DNA from: Labrys sp. WJW
GTDB lineage: Bacteria > Pseudomonadota > Alphaproteobacteria > Rhizobiales > Labraceae
DNA length: 64,000 nucleotides
Direction of reading: 5' to 3'
Assembly: GCF_001676615.1 (NCBI RefSeq)
Contig: NZ_LYXZ01000020.1
Span: forward strand, 62,001 to 126,000
The notes under the pieces are model-generated. The model was not told the DNA's origin. It was given only the letters and a program-made list of their open reading frames with translations, and searched no databases. Of this stretch, positions 1-10,649 are shown in pieces (within the stretch, counting starts at the first letter, position 1; each line of letters opens with the position of its first letter). The position numbers and the translations under genes were made by a program.

Positions 1-17
1 CTGCGCTCGCAATGACG
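1..17. repeat. Truncated half of the 32-bp-arm palindromic repeat
   Basis: The first bases end in CGCTCGCAATGACG, the same as the right end of the perfect palindrome at 27901-27986. The window edge cuts this copy, so only its right end is visible. It lies downstream of the cytidine deaminase stop codon. Confidence 0.6.
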
Positions 18-52
18 CCTGAGTCAAACATCGCGACTATTGGTATGAGGTT

Positions 53-469
53 CTATCCCAGATTCTCCGGCCCGAAGCTCTCGGGCAGCAGTTCGTCGAG
101 CGTGAAGCTGCGGCGGATGCCCTCGGGCCCGGCGACATGGATCGGTGTCGACGGCCTTGCGAATTCGCGGATGCGCTGGCGGCAGCCCCCGCATGGCGTG
201 GTCAGGCCGGGCGCGTCGGGATGGGCGTCGGTCCAGCCCAGCACCAGGATTTCGGCGATTCCCGTCTCGCCATCCGCCACCATCGCCGAGATGGCGCCGC
301 CTTCGGCGCAGGCGCCGACCGGATAGGCGGCATTCTCGACATTGCAGCCGGCATAGATCCGGCCCGAGCGGCCGCGTATGGCCGCTCCCACCTTGAAGCG
401 CGAATAGGGGGCGTGCGCCTTCTCGCGCACCGCCCTGGCGGCTTCGAACAGATCGGCGAGCGCGTTCAT
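53..469 (-). CDS. cdd: Cytidine deaminase
   Basis: This 138-residue protein has the normal length of a homotetrameric cytidine deaminase, which converts cytidine and deoxycytidine to uridine and deoxyuridine in the cytoplasm. The zinc ligands are visible as Cys54 in the ACAEG motif and Cys93 and Cys96 in PCGGC, with Glu56 as the catalytic acid. The YSRFKVGAA stretch near residue 22 is also typical. The ATG at 469 shares one base with the TGA of the upstream permease, so it is the last gene of the nucleoside uptake operon. The context says imported pyrimidine nucleosides are deaminated on entry. A longer frame reads upstream inside the permease in another frame and was not used. Confidence 0.95.
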   Translation of the reverse strand: MNALADLFEAARAVREKAHAPYSRFKVGAAIRGRSGRIYAGCNVENAAYPVGACAEGGAISAMVADGETGIAEILVLGWTDAHPDAPGLTTPCGGCRQRIREFARPSTPIHVAGPEGIRRSFTLDELLPESFGPENLG

Positions 470-1440
470 CAGCGTTCCTTGAGATAGGGAATGCCGGCGG
501 CCTTGGGCGGCGTTGCCGCGCCGACGAAGCCGGCCAGCATCAGCACGGTGAGGATGAAAGGCAGCGCCGAGATCAGCTCGGAGGGCACCAGCATGCCCGC
601 GATGACGAAGCCCGACCCCATGCGGATCGAGATGGCGTCGAGCAGGCCGAACAGCAGGCAGGCACCGAGCGCGGGCCAGGGCCGCCATTTGGCGAAGATC
701 AGGGCGGCCAGGCCCATATAGCCGCGCCCGCCCGTCATGTTCGAGACGAAGGCGGCCGAGTCGGCAGTGGAGAGATAGGCACCGGCGATGCCGGTCAGCA
801 GGCCGCAGATCAGCACGGCCCGGTAGCGCAGCCAGGCCACCGAGATGCCGGCAGTGTCGACGGCCTGCGGGTTCTCGCCGACGGCGCGCAGGCGTAGGCC
901 GAAACGGGTCTTGTAGAGCACCCAGGCCGTCACGGGCACGCAGACGAAGGCGAAATAGACCAGGATCGAATGGCCGGAGAGCACGTCGGCATAGAGCTGG
1001 CCGATCACCGGCACGCCCTTGATCGCCTCTGCCCCCGGCAGCTCGATCGGCTGGAAGCGGGCATCGCCGCTCAGGCTCGGCGTACGGCCGCCCTCGCCAT
1101 ACCAGGCATTGCCGATGAAGGCGGTGCTGCCGAGCGCCAGGATGTTGATGGCGACGCCCGAGACGATCTGGTTGCCGCGATAGCGGATGGAGGCGATGCC
1201 GTGCAGCAGCGCAAAGCCGATGGAAACGATGATGGCGGCCACCAGGCCGAGCCAGGCCGAGCCACAGGTCGCGGCGGTGACCGCGGCGGCGAAGGCACCC
1301 GCCAGCATCTTGCCTTCGAGTCCGATGTCGACGATGCCAGAACGCTCCGAATAGAGGCCGGCGAGGGCACAGAGCAGATAGGGCGTGGAGATGCGGATGG
1401 CGGCGGCGGCCACGCTGGCCAGCATGATCACGGTATCCAT
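469..1440 (-). CDS. Nucleoside-type ABC transporter permease, second subunit
   Basis: This 323-residue inner-membrane protein belongs to the BPD_transp_2 permease family, used by BMP-type nucleoside importers and simple-sugar importers. It has many hydrophobic segments (for example around residues 5-30, 40-65 and 275-310) and Gly-rich family motifs such as GLEGKMLAGAF and GRGYMGLAALIFA. The ATG at 1440 lies four bases after the TGA of the other permease, with GGGAG upstream, so the two are co-translated and presumably form the membrane heterodimer. Nucleoside specificity is inferred from the BMP protein and cytidine deaminase in the same operon, not from this sequence alone. Confidence 0.9.
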   Translation of the reverse strand: MDTVIMLASVAAAAIRISTPYLLCALAGLYSERSGIVDIGLEGKMLAGAFAAAVTAATCGSAWLGLVAAIIVSIGFALLHGIASIRYRGNQIVSGVAINILALGSTAFIGNAWYGEGGRTPSLSGDARFQPIELPGAEAIKGVPVIGQLYADVLSGHSILVYFAFVCVPVTAWVLYKTRFGLRLRAVGENPQAVDTAGISVAWLRYRAVLICGLLTGIAGAYLSTADSAAFVSNMTGGRGYMGLAALIFAKWRPWPALGACLLFGLLDAISIRMGSGFVIAGMLVPSELISALPFILTVLMLAGFVGAATPPKAAGIPYLKER

Positions 1441-1444
1441 GGCG

Positions 1445-2617
1445 TCATGCTCCCTTGCCGGTGGGGGTGAACAGTTGGAACAAGGCGGCGAGCTGCGGGC
1501 GGAACATGGTTTCCAGAGCGCCGACGAAGAGAATGATGATGCCCTGGATCATCACGATCATGTTCTTGTCGAACACCGGGTTTTCGAAGGAAAGCTCCTG
1601 ACCGCCCTGGATCAGCGCTCCGAACAGGATGGAAGCGAGCACGATGCCGGCCGGATGGGAGCGGCCCATCAGCGAAACGGCGATGCCGATGAAGCCGGCG
1701 CCGGCCGTGTAGTCGATGATCATGCGGTGTTGCTCGCCCATCAGCACATTGGCGCCCATCAGGCCGGCCAGGCCCCCCGAGACCAGCATGGCGACGACGA
1801 TGATTTTCGCGGGTGAGATGCCGGCATAGACGGCGGCCGTCTGGTTGTGGCCGACCGTGCGCATCGCATAGCCGAGCCGCGTTCGCCAGATCAGGGCCCA
1901 GACCAGTACGGCGGCGACCAGGGCGATCGGAAAGGCGAGATTGACGAGGGTGAGGTCGAGCTGGATGCCGAGCCCGGCCAGGAGATCGCTGAGCAAGGGC
2001 ATGCCCGTCGAATCGGGAAAAAGCTCGGACTTCGGCTCGCCGGAGCCCGGCTTCATCATCACATTCACCAGGAGATACTGCACCAGCGCGGTGGCGATGT
2101 AGTTGAACATGATGGTGGTGATGACGACATGGCTGCCGCGCTTGGCCTGGAGGTAGCCCGGAATGAAGGCCCAGGCGGCGCCGAAGAGCATGCCGGCGGC
2201 CATGCCGAGCGGGATGGCGAGGGGCCAGGGCAGGCCGCCCAGATGCAGGCAGGCCCAGGCGATGCCGATGCCGGCGATCTGGCCCTGGCCGTCCACGCCG
2301 ATATTGAACAATCCGGCATGAAAGGCGACGGCGACGGCAAGGCCGGCGAAGATGAAGGTGGTCGCGTAATAGAGGGTGGTGCCCACGGCGTTGGCATCGC
2401 CGAACGCACCGCCGATCATGGTGACGCCGACGGTCAAGGGGTCGGCGCCGACGATGATCCACACCGCGATGCCGGAGACGATGAAGGCCACCAAGACGTT
2501 GAGCAGCGGCAGGATGATGGTGTCGGCCCACCAGGGCAGGGTGATCAGGCTGGCGCCGCTGCGCCCCGAAAAGATCGCCCCCAGAAAGGCCCCGGGCGTG
2601 GTGGTCTGCCCGCTCAT
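1445..2617 (-). CDS. Nucleoside-type ABC transporter permease, first subunit
   Basis: This 390-residue BPD_transp_2 family permease has an N-terminal extension followed by about eight to ten hydrophobic segments. The motifs GLFNIGVDGQGQ and AGFIGIAVSLMGR are characteristic of the nucleoside branch. The ATG at 2617 is chosen because it forms an ATGA overlap with the TGA of the ATPase gene. Frames extending further upstream would run inside the ATPase coding sequence. It pairs with the permease encoded just downstream. Confidence 0.92.
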   Translation of the reverse strand: MSGQTTTPGAFLGAIFSGRSGASLITLPWWADTIILPLLNVLVAFIVSGIAVWIIVGADPLTVGVTMIGGAFGDANAVGTTLYYATTFIFAGLAVAVAFHAGLFNIGVDGQGQIAGIGIAWACLHLGGLPWPLAIPLGMAAGMLFGAAWAFIPGYLQAKRGSHVVITTIMFNYIATALVQYLLVNVMMKPGSGEPKSELFPDSTGMPLLSDLLAGLGIQLDLTLVNLAFPIALVAAVLVWALIWRTRLGYAMRTVGHNQTAAVYAGISPAKIIVVAMLVSGGLAGLMGANVLMGEQHRMIIDYTAGAGFIGIAVSLMGRSHPAGIVLASILFGALIQGGQELSFENPVFDKNMIVMIQGIIILFVGALETMFRPQLAALFQLFTPTGKGA

Positions 2618-4131
2618 GCCGCTTCTCCCGAAACGCCGGCCATCAGGAGGCCGAGGCCGTTCTCGGTGGCGTCCTTGGCCAGGCACTCGCCGGTGACACG
2701 CCCGCCGCACATCACCAGGATGCGATCGGAGAGGCCCATGATCTCGTCGAGCTCGACCGAAACCACCAGGATGCCCTTGCCGGCGTCGCGCATGCCGATC
2801 AGGCGGCGGTGAATGAACTCGATGGCGCCGATGTCGACGCCGCGCGTCGGCTGCCCCACGATCAGCAAAGCCGGGTCGCGCTCCATCTCGCGGGCCAGCA
2901 CGATCTTCTGGGCATTGCCGCCCGAGAAATTGGCCGTCTTCAGTTTCGGATCGCGCGGGCGCACATCGAAGCGTTCCATCTTGTCGGTGAGGTCGGCGAT
3001 GATGCGGCGGTAATTGAGGAAGGGGCCGCTGCCGAGCTTGCGATCCTTCTGATAGCCCAGGATCGCGCTTTCATAGGCGGCGAAGGGCTTGACCAGGCCC
3101 ATCTTCATGCGGTCTTCGGGCACGTGGGCCAAGCCGAGCTTGCGCAGCTCCGCCGGGTCCGCGGCCGCGGCATTGCTGCCCCGCAGCCGGATCTCGCCGG
3201 AAAAGACCGGCCGGATGCCGGCAATGGCTTCCAGCAGCTCCGATTGGCCGTTGCCGGCGACACCGGCGACGCCGACGATCTCGCCGGTCCGCACGGTGAA
3301 GGAGACGTCGTCGACGCGGATGATGCCCTTCTCGTCCTTGACGGTGAGGTTCTTCACTTCGAGGATGACGTCGCCCGGCTTGGCCTCGGCCTTGTCGACA
3401 CGCAGCAGCACCCGGCGCCCGACCATCAGTTCGGCGAGCTCGGTGGGATTGGTCTTGGCGGTATCGACGGTGGCTACCATCTCGCCGCGCCGCATCACCG
3501 AGACGCGGTCGGTGATCGCCATGATCTCGCGCAGCTTGTGGGTGATCAAGAGGATGGTCTTGCCCTGCTCGCGCAGGACCTTGAGGATTTCGAAGAGCTG
3601 GTCGGCCTCGGACGGGGTCAGCACGCCGGTGGGCTCGTCCAGGATGAGGATGTCGGCACCGCGATAGAGCGCCTTGAGGATCTCGACGCGCTGCTGGGCG
3701 CCGACAGGCAGTTCGCCCACCACGGCATCCGGATCGACTTCCAGGTGATAGCTCTTTTCCAGCCGTGCCAGTTCGGTGCGGGCATGCTCGCGCCCCTTCG
3801 CCAGCAGGCCGCCGCCCTCGGCGCCGAGCATGACGTTTTCCAATACCGTGAAGGGATCAACCAGCATGAAGTGCTGATGGACCATGCCGATGCCGGCATC
3901 GATGGCATCCTGGGAGGAGCGGATCGCCTTCACGGCGCCGTTGACGTGGATCTCGCCGCTGTCGGCCTCGTAGAAGCCGTAGATGATCGACATCAGCGTG
4001 GATTTGCCGGCGCCGTTCTCGCCGATGATGCCGTGGATGGTGCCTCTCTCGACCACGAGGTCGATCGCCTTGTTGGCGTGGACGGGGCCGAAACGTTTGT
4101 CGATTTGCTTCAGTTCGAGGGCAGTTGCCAA
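2614..4131 (-). CDS. Nucleoside-type ABC transporter ATP-binding protein (two ABC domains)
   Basis: The 505-residue protein carries two fused ABC domains, as in simple-sugar and BMP-type nucleoside importers. The first has a full Walker A (GENGAGKST, about residue 37) and Walker B with ILDEPT. The second has the degenerate P-loop GVAGNGQSE and an FSGGNAQKI signature, normal for this family. It would power import by the two permeases downstream. The start is a TTG, supported by GAGG six bases upstream. No ATG is available before the first conserved motif. The gene is separated from the binding-protein gene by 292 bases holding a large palindromic repeat, whereas it overlaps the next gene by four bases. 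Confidence 0.93.
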   Translation of the reverse strand: MATALELKQIDKRFGPVHANKAIDLVVERGTIHGIIGENGAGKSTLMSIIYGFYEADSGEIHVNGAVKAIRSSQDAIDAGIGMVHQHFMLVDPFTVLENVMLGAEGGGLLAKGREHARTELARLEKSYHLEVDPDAVVGELPVGAQQRVEILKALYRGADILILDEPTGVLTPSEADQLFEILKVLREQGKTILLITHKLREIMAITDRVSVMRRGEMVATVDTAKTNPTELAELMVGRRVLLRVDKAEAKPGDVILEVKNLTVKDEKGIIRVDDVSFTVRTGEIVGVAGVAGNGQSELLEAIAGIRPVFSGEIRLRGSNAAAADPAELRKLGLAHVPEDRMKMGLVKPFAAYESAILGYQKDRKLGSGPFLNYRRIIADLTDKMERFDVRPRDPKLKTANFSGGNAQKIVLAREMERDPALLIVGQPTRGVDIGAIEFIHRRLIGMRDAGKGILVVSVELDEIMGLSDRILVMCGGRVTGECLAKDATENGLGLLMAGVSGEAA

Positions 4132-4191
4132 AGGGAGCCTCGCGGGAGCAATAGGGGCCGATCCCGGATCGGCGAAGGCGGCGGTTCATAG

Positions 4192-4397
4192 CTGAAAGGC
4201 GAGCCCGGGCCCAATGTGGTTCACTTAGAGAGGAAACGCTCCGATTTGTCATAGCCGGGCTTGACCCGGCTATCCAGGAACCCCACGCGCAACCGGTCGG
4301 GAGGTGGATTGCCGGGTCAAGCCCGGCAATGACAAAGGTCGTGCAGTCTCGAAGACGCTTGAGTGAACGGCACTAAATCCGGGGACCCGCCTTTCAG
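4192..4397. repeat. Composite palindromic repeat, copy 1 (MITE- or REP-like)
   Basis: The unit is bounded by inverted CTGAAAGGCG (from 4192) and CGCCTTTCAG (ending 4397). It contains nested inverted blocks, including GTTCACT against AGTGAAC and two inner hairpins of the form AGCCGGGCTTGACCCGGCT and TTGCCGGGTCAAGCCCGGCAA. The central part, about 4221-4375, matches 32462-32615 over roughly 150 bases. There is no open frame. It sits between the binding-protein gene and the ATPase gene of the same operon, where it could stabilise or attenuate the transcript. That role is inferred by analogy with REP elements between malE and malF. Confidence 0.8.
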
Positions 4398-4423
4398 CTT
4401 ACGAAAAATGGTCTGTCGCCCGC

Positions 4424-5434
4424 TCAGTTCACCGGGCAGACATTGTCCTTCTCGTAATTATGCACCACCACCTTGCCGTCGGCGATGTCCTTGGTCACCG
4501 CCTCGATGGCGGCCTTGTTGGCGTCGGTGACCAGGGGCTTGTTGTTGTCGTCCATGGCCAGGGCCACGCCGCTATCCTTGATGCCGAGCACATGGGTGCC
4601 GGCCTTGAACTTGCCTTCCTCGCCGTCCTTGAAGCCCTGATAGATCGCCTCGTCCACCCGCTTGAGCACCGAGGTCAGCACCTTGCCGGGATGCAGGCCG
4701 TTCTGGTTGGAATCGACGCCGATGCCGAGCTTGTCGCCGTCGGCGGCCGCCTGCAGCACGCCCAGGCCCGTCTGGCCGGCGGCGGCATAGACGATGTCGG
4801 CGCCTTGCGAGATCTGCGCCTTGGTGAGTTCGGCGCCGCGGCCGGGGTCGTTCCAGGCCGCCGGCGTGGTGCCGGTCATGTTCTGGATGACCTTGATCTG
4901 CGGATTGGCGGCCTTGGCGCCCTGGACATAGCCGCAGCCGAAATTACGGATGAGCGGCACGTCCATGCCGCCGATGAAGCCGATCGTGCCTGTCTTGGTG
5001 GTCTTGGCGGCGAGATAGCCGGCGAGATAGGAGCCTTCGTCGGCGCGATAGACGTAGGAGGCGACGTTGGGCAGGTCGACGACGCTGTCGACGATGCCGA
5101 AATGCACCTTCGGATAAGCCTTGGCCACCTTCGCCAGCACGTCCTCATAGGCAAAGCCCATCACGATGATGGGATCGTTGCCGTCCTTGGCGAAGCGGCG
5201 CAGTGCCTGTTCGCGCTGGGAAGCATTGGTGATTTCGAAGTCGCGATAGGTCTTGCCGCTTTCCTTCTTCCAGCGCTCGGCGCCGTTATAGGCTCCCTCG
5301 TTGAAGGACTTGTCGAATTTGCCGCCGAGGTCATAGATGACCGCCGGGCCCGGCTTGTCGGCTGCCTGTGCCGCGCCAAATCCCGCAGTGCCGGCCGCCA
5401 GAATGGCGGCCAGGCCAAGAAGGGTCGATTTCAT
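4424..5434 (-). CDS. BMP family (PnrA/TmpC-like) nucleoside-binding lipoprotein or periplasmic protein
   Basis: This 336-residue exported protein belongs to the BMP family, whose known members bind purine or pyrimidine nucleosides for ABC import. A signal peptide of about 24 residues ends near GAAQA. The mature part opens with AVIYDLGGKFDKSFNEGAY, a family hallmark, and later has GFIGGMDVPLIRNFGCGY. I see no lipobox cysteine, so it is probably soluble in the periplasm. GTG at 5437 and ATG at 5434 are both possible; ATG has GGGAG six bases upstream. It is the first gene of the operon ending with cytidine deaminase. The exact ligand is not readable from sequence. Confidence 0.92.
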   Translation of the reverse strand: MKSTLLGLAAILAAGTAGFGAAQAADKPGPAVIYDLGGKFDKSFNEGAYNGAERWKKESGKTYRDFEITNASQREQALRRFAKDGNDPIIVMGFAYEDVLAKVAKAYPKVHFGIVDSVVDLPNVASYVYRADEGSYLAGYLAAKTTKTGTIGFIGGMDVPLIRNFGCGYVQGAKAANPQIKVIQNMTGTTPAAWNDPGRGAELTKAQISQGADIVYAAAGQTGLGVLQAAADGDKLGIGVDSNQNGLHPGKVLTSVLKRVDEAIYQGFKDGEEGKFKAGTHVLGIKDSGVALAMDDNNKPLVTDANKAAIEAVTKDIADGKVVVHNYEKDNVCPVN

Positions 5435-5613
5435 CACGCTCTCCCGCGCTCGTTCTCGCTCTTGGATGGGGGCCGCGCGGGAAAGGCTTCCCGTGCAGAC
5501 CTTATGGTCAACATGGCATGCCGATTGCGCTATTGAGAAGAGGCGTTGTGCGGTTGCCCCTGATTTTCACATGGAATCAGGTGGGAAACGCCGGTTGGAA
5601 ATGAGGATATGAG

Positions 5614-6000
5614 ATGGCAAAGCTGGTCCGGCGCACTCTGGCGCTCGTCGCGCATGATCTGAAGAAGGACGAAATGGTCGAGTTCGCGCGCACGCACCGG
5701 GCCATTCTGGCGCGCTTCAATCTCGTCGCCACCGGCACCACCGGCAGCCGCATATTGGCCGCCTGCCCGGAACTGTCGCTGACACCGCTGAAGAGCGGTC
5801 CGCTCGGCGGCGACCAGCAGATCGGCGCCCTGATCGCCGAGGGGCAGGTGCATGGCCTGTTCTTCTTCGTCGATCCGCTCTCGCCCTTGCCGCACGATGT
5901 CGACGTCAAGGCCCTGACCCGGCTGGCGCTGGTCTACGACATCCCCATGGCCCTCAATGCCTCGACGGCGCACATGATCGTGGGCCAGTTGGTGGATTGA
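5614..6000 (+). CDS. mgsA: Methylglyoxal synthase
   Basis: The 128-residue cytoplasmic enzyme converts dihydroxyacetone phosphate to methylglyoxal and phosphate, a bypass relieving phosphate limitation in glycolysis. Family residues are visible: His14-Asp15 near the N-terminus, the TGTTG phosphate-binding motif at 40-44, Asp67 in GGDQQ, and His94/Asp97 in PHDVDVK. Its length is slightly short of the E. coli enzyme, as is common in alphaproteobacteria. A GAGGA ribosome site precedes the ATG. It is divergent from the nucleoside operon and convergent with the SRPBCC gene. Confidence 0.95.
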   Translation: MAKLVRRTLALVAHDLKKDEMVEFARTHRAILARFNLVATGTTGSRILAACPELSLTPLKSGPLGGDQQIGALIAEGQVHGLFFFVDPLSPLPHDVDVKALTRLALVYDIPMALNASTAHMIVGQLVD

Positions 6001-6099
6001 GGAGGGAGAGGCAAAGGCTTGGCGGGCGAAGAACGCGACATTCGCGCCCCCTCGCATCGAACCTTCATCTCGCCCGACCCTTAAGGTCAGCATCGATCC

Positions 6100-6567
6100 T
6101 CACAAAATACCCTCGAGCCGGGCATAGCTGGCTTCCATGCCATGCTCCATACCGGTCGCCAGCATCTGCTCGCGCACCTCGGCGCTGGGAAGGGTCATGC
6201 GCAGGGTCATCAGCGTGCCCGCGCCGTCCGCCGCGAAGCGGGTCTCGACATGGTTGTCCGGCGTGGGATCGGGCAGATGCATGCGCTCGACATGCACGAT
6301 GCGGCTATGGGGCTCGAGCTCGACATATTCGCCCGTCAGGTAGAAGCCGCCGCTTCCCGAGGCGTCCCGCCACTCGAAGCGGATCCTGCCGCCGGGCCGG
6401 GCATCGCTGATGCAGACGGGCATGGTGTAGCCGTCCGGCCCAAGCATCCATTGCTGGATGAGCTTCGGTTCGGTGTGGGCGCGGTAGACCGCCTCGGGCG
6501 GGGCGGCGAAGCGCCTGGTCACCACGACATGGGTTTCGCCTTCGGTTCGGATCGTGAGCTTGGTCAT
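6100..6567 (-). CDS. SRPBCC family protein (AHSA1-like)
   Basis: This 155-residue protein has the START-like SRPBCC fold of the AHSA1 (activator of Hsp90 ATPase homologue 1-like) family. The markers are RRFAAPPEAVYRAHTEP near the start, IQQWMLGPDGYTM, and the C-terminal helix EQMLATGMEHGMEASYARLE. The ATG at 6567 makes an ATGA overlap with the ArsR gene upstream. ArsR-SRPBCC pairs are a widespread bacterial arrangement in which the SRPBCC protein is thought to bind a small hydrophobic ligand. The ligand here is unknown. Confidence 0.9.
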   Translation of the reverse strand: MTKLTIRTEGETHVVVTRRFAAPPEAVYRAHTEPKLIQQWMLGPDGYTMPVCISDARPGGRIRFEWRDASGSGGFYLTGEYVELEPHSRIVHVERMHLPDPTPDNHVETRFAADGAGTLMTLRMTLPSAEVREQMLATGMEHGMEASYARLEGIL

Positions 6568-6902
6568 GGGGTTTCCTCTGTTTTCTCGGGAAGTCCTGCG
6601 GCCAGCAGCGCATCCAGCCGGTCGTAATTGCGGGCCAGGGCCTCGCGTAGCAGGCCCAGCCATTGGTCGATGGCCGCGATGCCCTCCGGAGCGAGCCGGC
6701 ACGGCCGTCTCGTTCCCTCGGCGCGGCGGACGATCAGCCCGGCGCCTTCGAGAACCTTGAGATGGCGCGAGATGGCGGGCTGCGTCATCGCGAAGGGTTC
6801 CGCCAGCTGCATCACCGTCGCTTCCCCGAGTGCCAGGCGGCTGAGGATGGCCCGGCGGGTCGGATCGGACAGGGCGGCAAAGGTATGATCGAGGTCGAGC
6901 AT
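6564..6902 (-). CDS. ArsR family transcriptional regulator
   Basis: The 112-residue protein is a compact winged-helix repressor. It has the family opening FAALSDPTRRAILSRLA and a recognition helix TQPAISRHLKVLEGAGLI at about residues 40-57. There is no CxC metal site in the recognition region, only one cysteine near residue 68, so metal sensing is unlikely. It is co-transcribed with the overlapping SRPBCC gene. Two tandem perfect palindromes just upstream are probable autoregulatory operators. The inducer is unknown. Confidence 0.92.
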   Translation of the reverse strand: MLDLDHTFAALSDPTRRAILSRLALGEATVMQLAEPFAMTQPAISRHLKVLEGAGLIVRRAEGTRRPCRLAPEGIAAIDQWLGLLREALARNYDRLDALLAAGLPEKTEETP

Positions 6903-6920
6903 GGCGGTTGTGCTTTCTTG

Positions 6921-6952
6921 ATAACAAATTTGTTATATAACAATATTGTTAT
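6921..6952. promoter_or_regulatory. Two abutting 16-bp perfect palindromes, probable ArsR operators
   Basis: Positions 6921-6936 read ATAACAAATTTGTTAT and 6937-6952 read ATAACAATATTGTTAT. Both are perfect palindromes sharing ATAACAA/TTGTTAT, and they directly follow each other. They begin 19 bases upstream of the ArsR start codon, a usual place for an autorepressor site. Binding by this ArsR is inferred. Confidence 0.8.
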
Positions 6953-7300
6953 ATTCAAGGTGATTTTCGCCTGCCTTCGTCGTGAGGGCAGGCCGGCGAA
7001 ATCGAGTGACCGGGGATGCTGGCTGATGTATCGCTATACCGCCTGTTGGCTTGCCTTGGCCGGAGACGGCCGGCGCTTCGTCCAAGAATTGTGACGAAGA
7101 CGCAAATTCCTTAGCGGACAGGCAGCTTTCGCGCCTTGCGGCCTGTGAAAGCCCCCCTTATATACCCGCCGAACCCGTGATTAATCCAACGTCAGTCACG
7201 GGGTTTCCGATAGGGACCGGCCGGGTTCCTGAGGGCTTTCCCGGCCTAGGCGCTGCTGCTTCGGGGCGCGCCGGTCTGCTGAATAGGAAGGATGAGAACT
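6953..7300. other. Intergenic region between arsR and dnaK
   Basis: About 350 bases lie between the ArsR operators and dnaK. The identifiable signal is a heat-shock type promoter at 7135-7164 and a GGAAGGATGAG ribosome site before dnaK. I see no CIRCE inverted repeat and no credible small gene. Confidence 0.6.
7135..7164 (+). promoter_or_regulatory. Candidate RpoH (sigma-32) promoter of dnaK
   Basis: CTTG at 7135-7138 is followed after about 16-17 bases by CCCTTATATA at 7155-7164. This fits the alphaproteobacterial heat-shock sigma pattern of CTTG, a 17-18 base spacer, and a C-rich TAT block. It lies about 137 bases upstream of the dnaK start codon. Assignment is by pattern only. Confidence 0.6.
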
Positions 7301-9202
<1,902 letters not shown>

Positions 9203-9213
9203 TCTCTGACGAT

Positions 9214-9283
9214 CGTGTGCGAGCCCTCGCCAAACGGTGCAAGCCAAAGCTTGCACCGGACATGGCGGGGGCTTTCGCGCACC
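9214..9283 (+). repeat. Nested hairpin between dnaK and dnaJ
   Basis: An inner perfect stem CGGTGCAAG (9235-9243) and CTTGCACCG (9250-9258) sits inside an outer imperfect stem pairing the GTGCGAGCCCTCGCC side with the GGCGGGGGCTTTCGCGCAC side. The T-run expected of a strong intrinsic terminator is absent, so it may act as partial attenuation or as a 3' end protector for dnaK mRNA. Confidence 0.65.
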
Positions 9284-9413
9284 TTCGGGAGCAAGGCGCG
9301 TTCAAGCGGAAGCGCCCTTCGCTCGAATTGGTTGTTTCAACACGTCTTGGCGAGCGCCGGTGATCTGCCGCCCTTCGCAAGACGCTTTCGCTGGGATGCT
9401 TTGAGCGATTCCT

Positions 9414-10550
9414 ATGGCCAAGCGTGACTATTACGAAGTGCTCGAGGTTACTCGCGAAGTAACCGAAATCGAACTCAAGGCTGCTTTCCGCAAGCAGGCC
9501 ATGAAGCATCATCCCGACCGCAATGCCGGCAACAAGGATGCCGAGGCCAAGTTCAAGGAAGTGAACGAGGCCTATGAAGCCCTCAAGGACCCGCAAAAAC
9601 GCGCGGCCTATGATCGCTTCGGCCACGCCGCCTTCGAACAGGGCGGCGGTGGAGGCGGCTTCGGCGGAGGCGGGGGCTTCGGTTCCTTCTCCGACATCTT
9701 CAACGACATCTTCGAGGATCTGGCCGGGCGCGGCCGTGGGCGCAGCAATTCGGGCGGGCGCGAGCGCGGCGCCGATCTGCGCTACAACATGGAGATCACG
9801 CTGGAGGAGGCCTTCAACGGCAAGACCGCCACCATCAAGATCCCGACCTCTGTCACCTGCGATGCCTGTTCCGGCTCGGGCGCCAAGGCCGGGTCGAAGC
9901 CCAAGACCTGCGGAACCTGTGCCGGCCATGGCCGCGTGCGCGCCACCCAGGGCTTCTTCTCGATCGAGCGCACCTGCCCGACCTGCCAGGGCCGCGGCGA
10001 GGTCATCGATAATCCCTGTCCATCCTGCGGCGGCGCCGGGCGCACCACGCGCGAGCGCACCCTCTCGGTCAACATCCCGGCTGGCGTCGAGGACGGAACG
10101 CGCATCCGCCTCGCCAATGAAGGCGAGGCCGGCTCGCGCGGCGGGCCGGCGGGCGACCTCTACATCTTCCTGTCGCTGGCGCCCCACGAATTCTTCCAGC
10201 GCGACGGTGCCGACTTGCATTGCCGGGTGCCGATCTCGATGGTGACGGCCGCCATCGGCGGCGAGTTCCAGGTGCCGACCGTCGATGGCGGCAAGGCCAA
10301 GGTGGCGGTGCCCGAGGGGACGCAGACCGGCCGGCAGGTACGCCTGCGCGGCAAGGGCATGCCGGTGCTGCGCTCGCGCGAGCATGGTGACATGTATGTC
10401 CAGCTTTTCGTCGAGACGCCCAAGAACCTCACGCGCCGCCAGCGCGAATTGCTGGCCGAATTCGACGCACAATCGTCGAAGGAAACCCAGCCCGAAAGCG
10501 CCGGCTTCTTCGCCAAGGTCCGTGATTTCTTCGACGGATTGGGGCAGTAA
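9414..10550 (+). CDS. dnaJ: Co-chaperone DnaJ (Hsp40)
   Basis: This 378-residue protein has the complete type I DnaJ layout. The J domain (residues 1-70) carries the HPD motif at 33-35. A Gly/Phe-rich linker covers about 76-112. Four CxxCxGxG zinc motifs ([32 protein letters not shown]) cover about 143-210, followed by the C-terminal substrate-binding domains. It stimulates DnaK ATPase and delivers substrates. It lies 211 bases downstream of dnaK on the same strand. Confidence 0.99.
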   Translation: MAKRDYYEVLEVTREVTEIELKAAFRKQAMKHHPDRNAGNKDAEAKFKEVNEAYEALKDPQKRAAYDRFGHAAFEQGGGGGGFGGGGGFGSFSDIFNDIFEDLAGRGRGRSNSGGRERGADLRYNMEITLEEAFNGKTATIKIPTSVTCDACSGSGAKAGSKPKTCGTCAGHGRVRATQGFFSIERTCPTCQGRGEVIDNPCPSCGGAGRTTRERTLSVNIPAGVEDGTRIRLANEGEAGSRGGPAGDLYIFLSLAPHEFFQRDGADLHCRVPISMVTAAIGGEFQVPTVDGGKAKVAVPEGTQTGRQVRLRGKGMPVLRSREHGDMYVQLFVETPKNLTRRQRELLAEFDAQSSKETQPESAGFFAKVRDFFDGLGQ

Positions 10551-10551
10551 G

Positions 10552-10639
10552 CCTGGGAGCGCGGGCGTCCTCGCCCGCTCTTCCTGTCCGGCATCTCCAG
10601 CGTTTCCAAGAGGCGGACGGGGACGTCCGCGCTCCCAGG
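10552..10639. repeat. Palindromic repeat between dnaJ and the SDR gene
   Basis: The outer arms CCTGGGAGCGC (10552-10562) and GCGCTCCCAGG (10629-10639) are perfect, and the pairing continues inward for about 14 more bases with a few mismatches. It begins one base after the dnaJ stop codon and its right end overlaps the AGGA ribosome site of the next gene, so folding could mask translation. The GGAGCGCGGAC core recurs in the palindrome at 23451-23499. Confidence 0.75.
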
Positions 10640-10649
10640 AATGGTCTCC

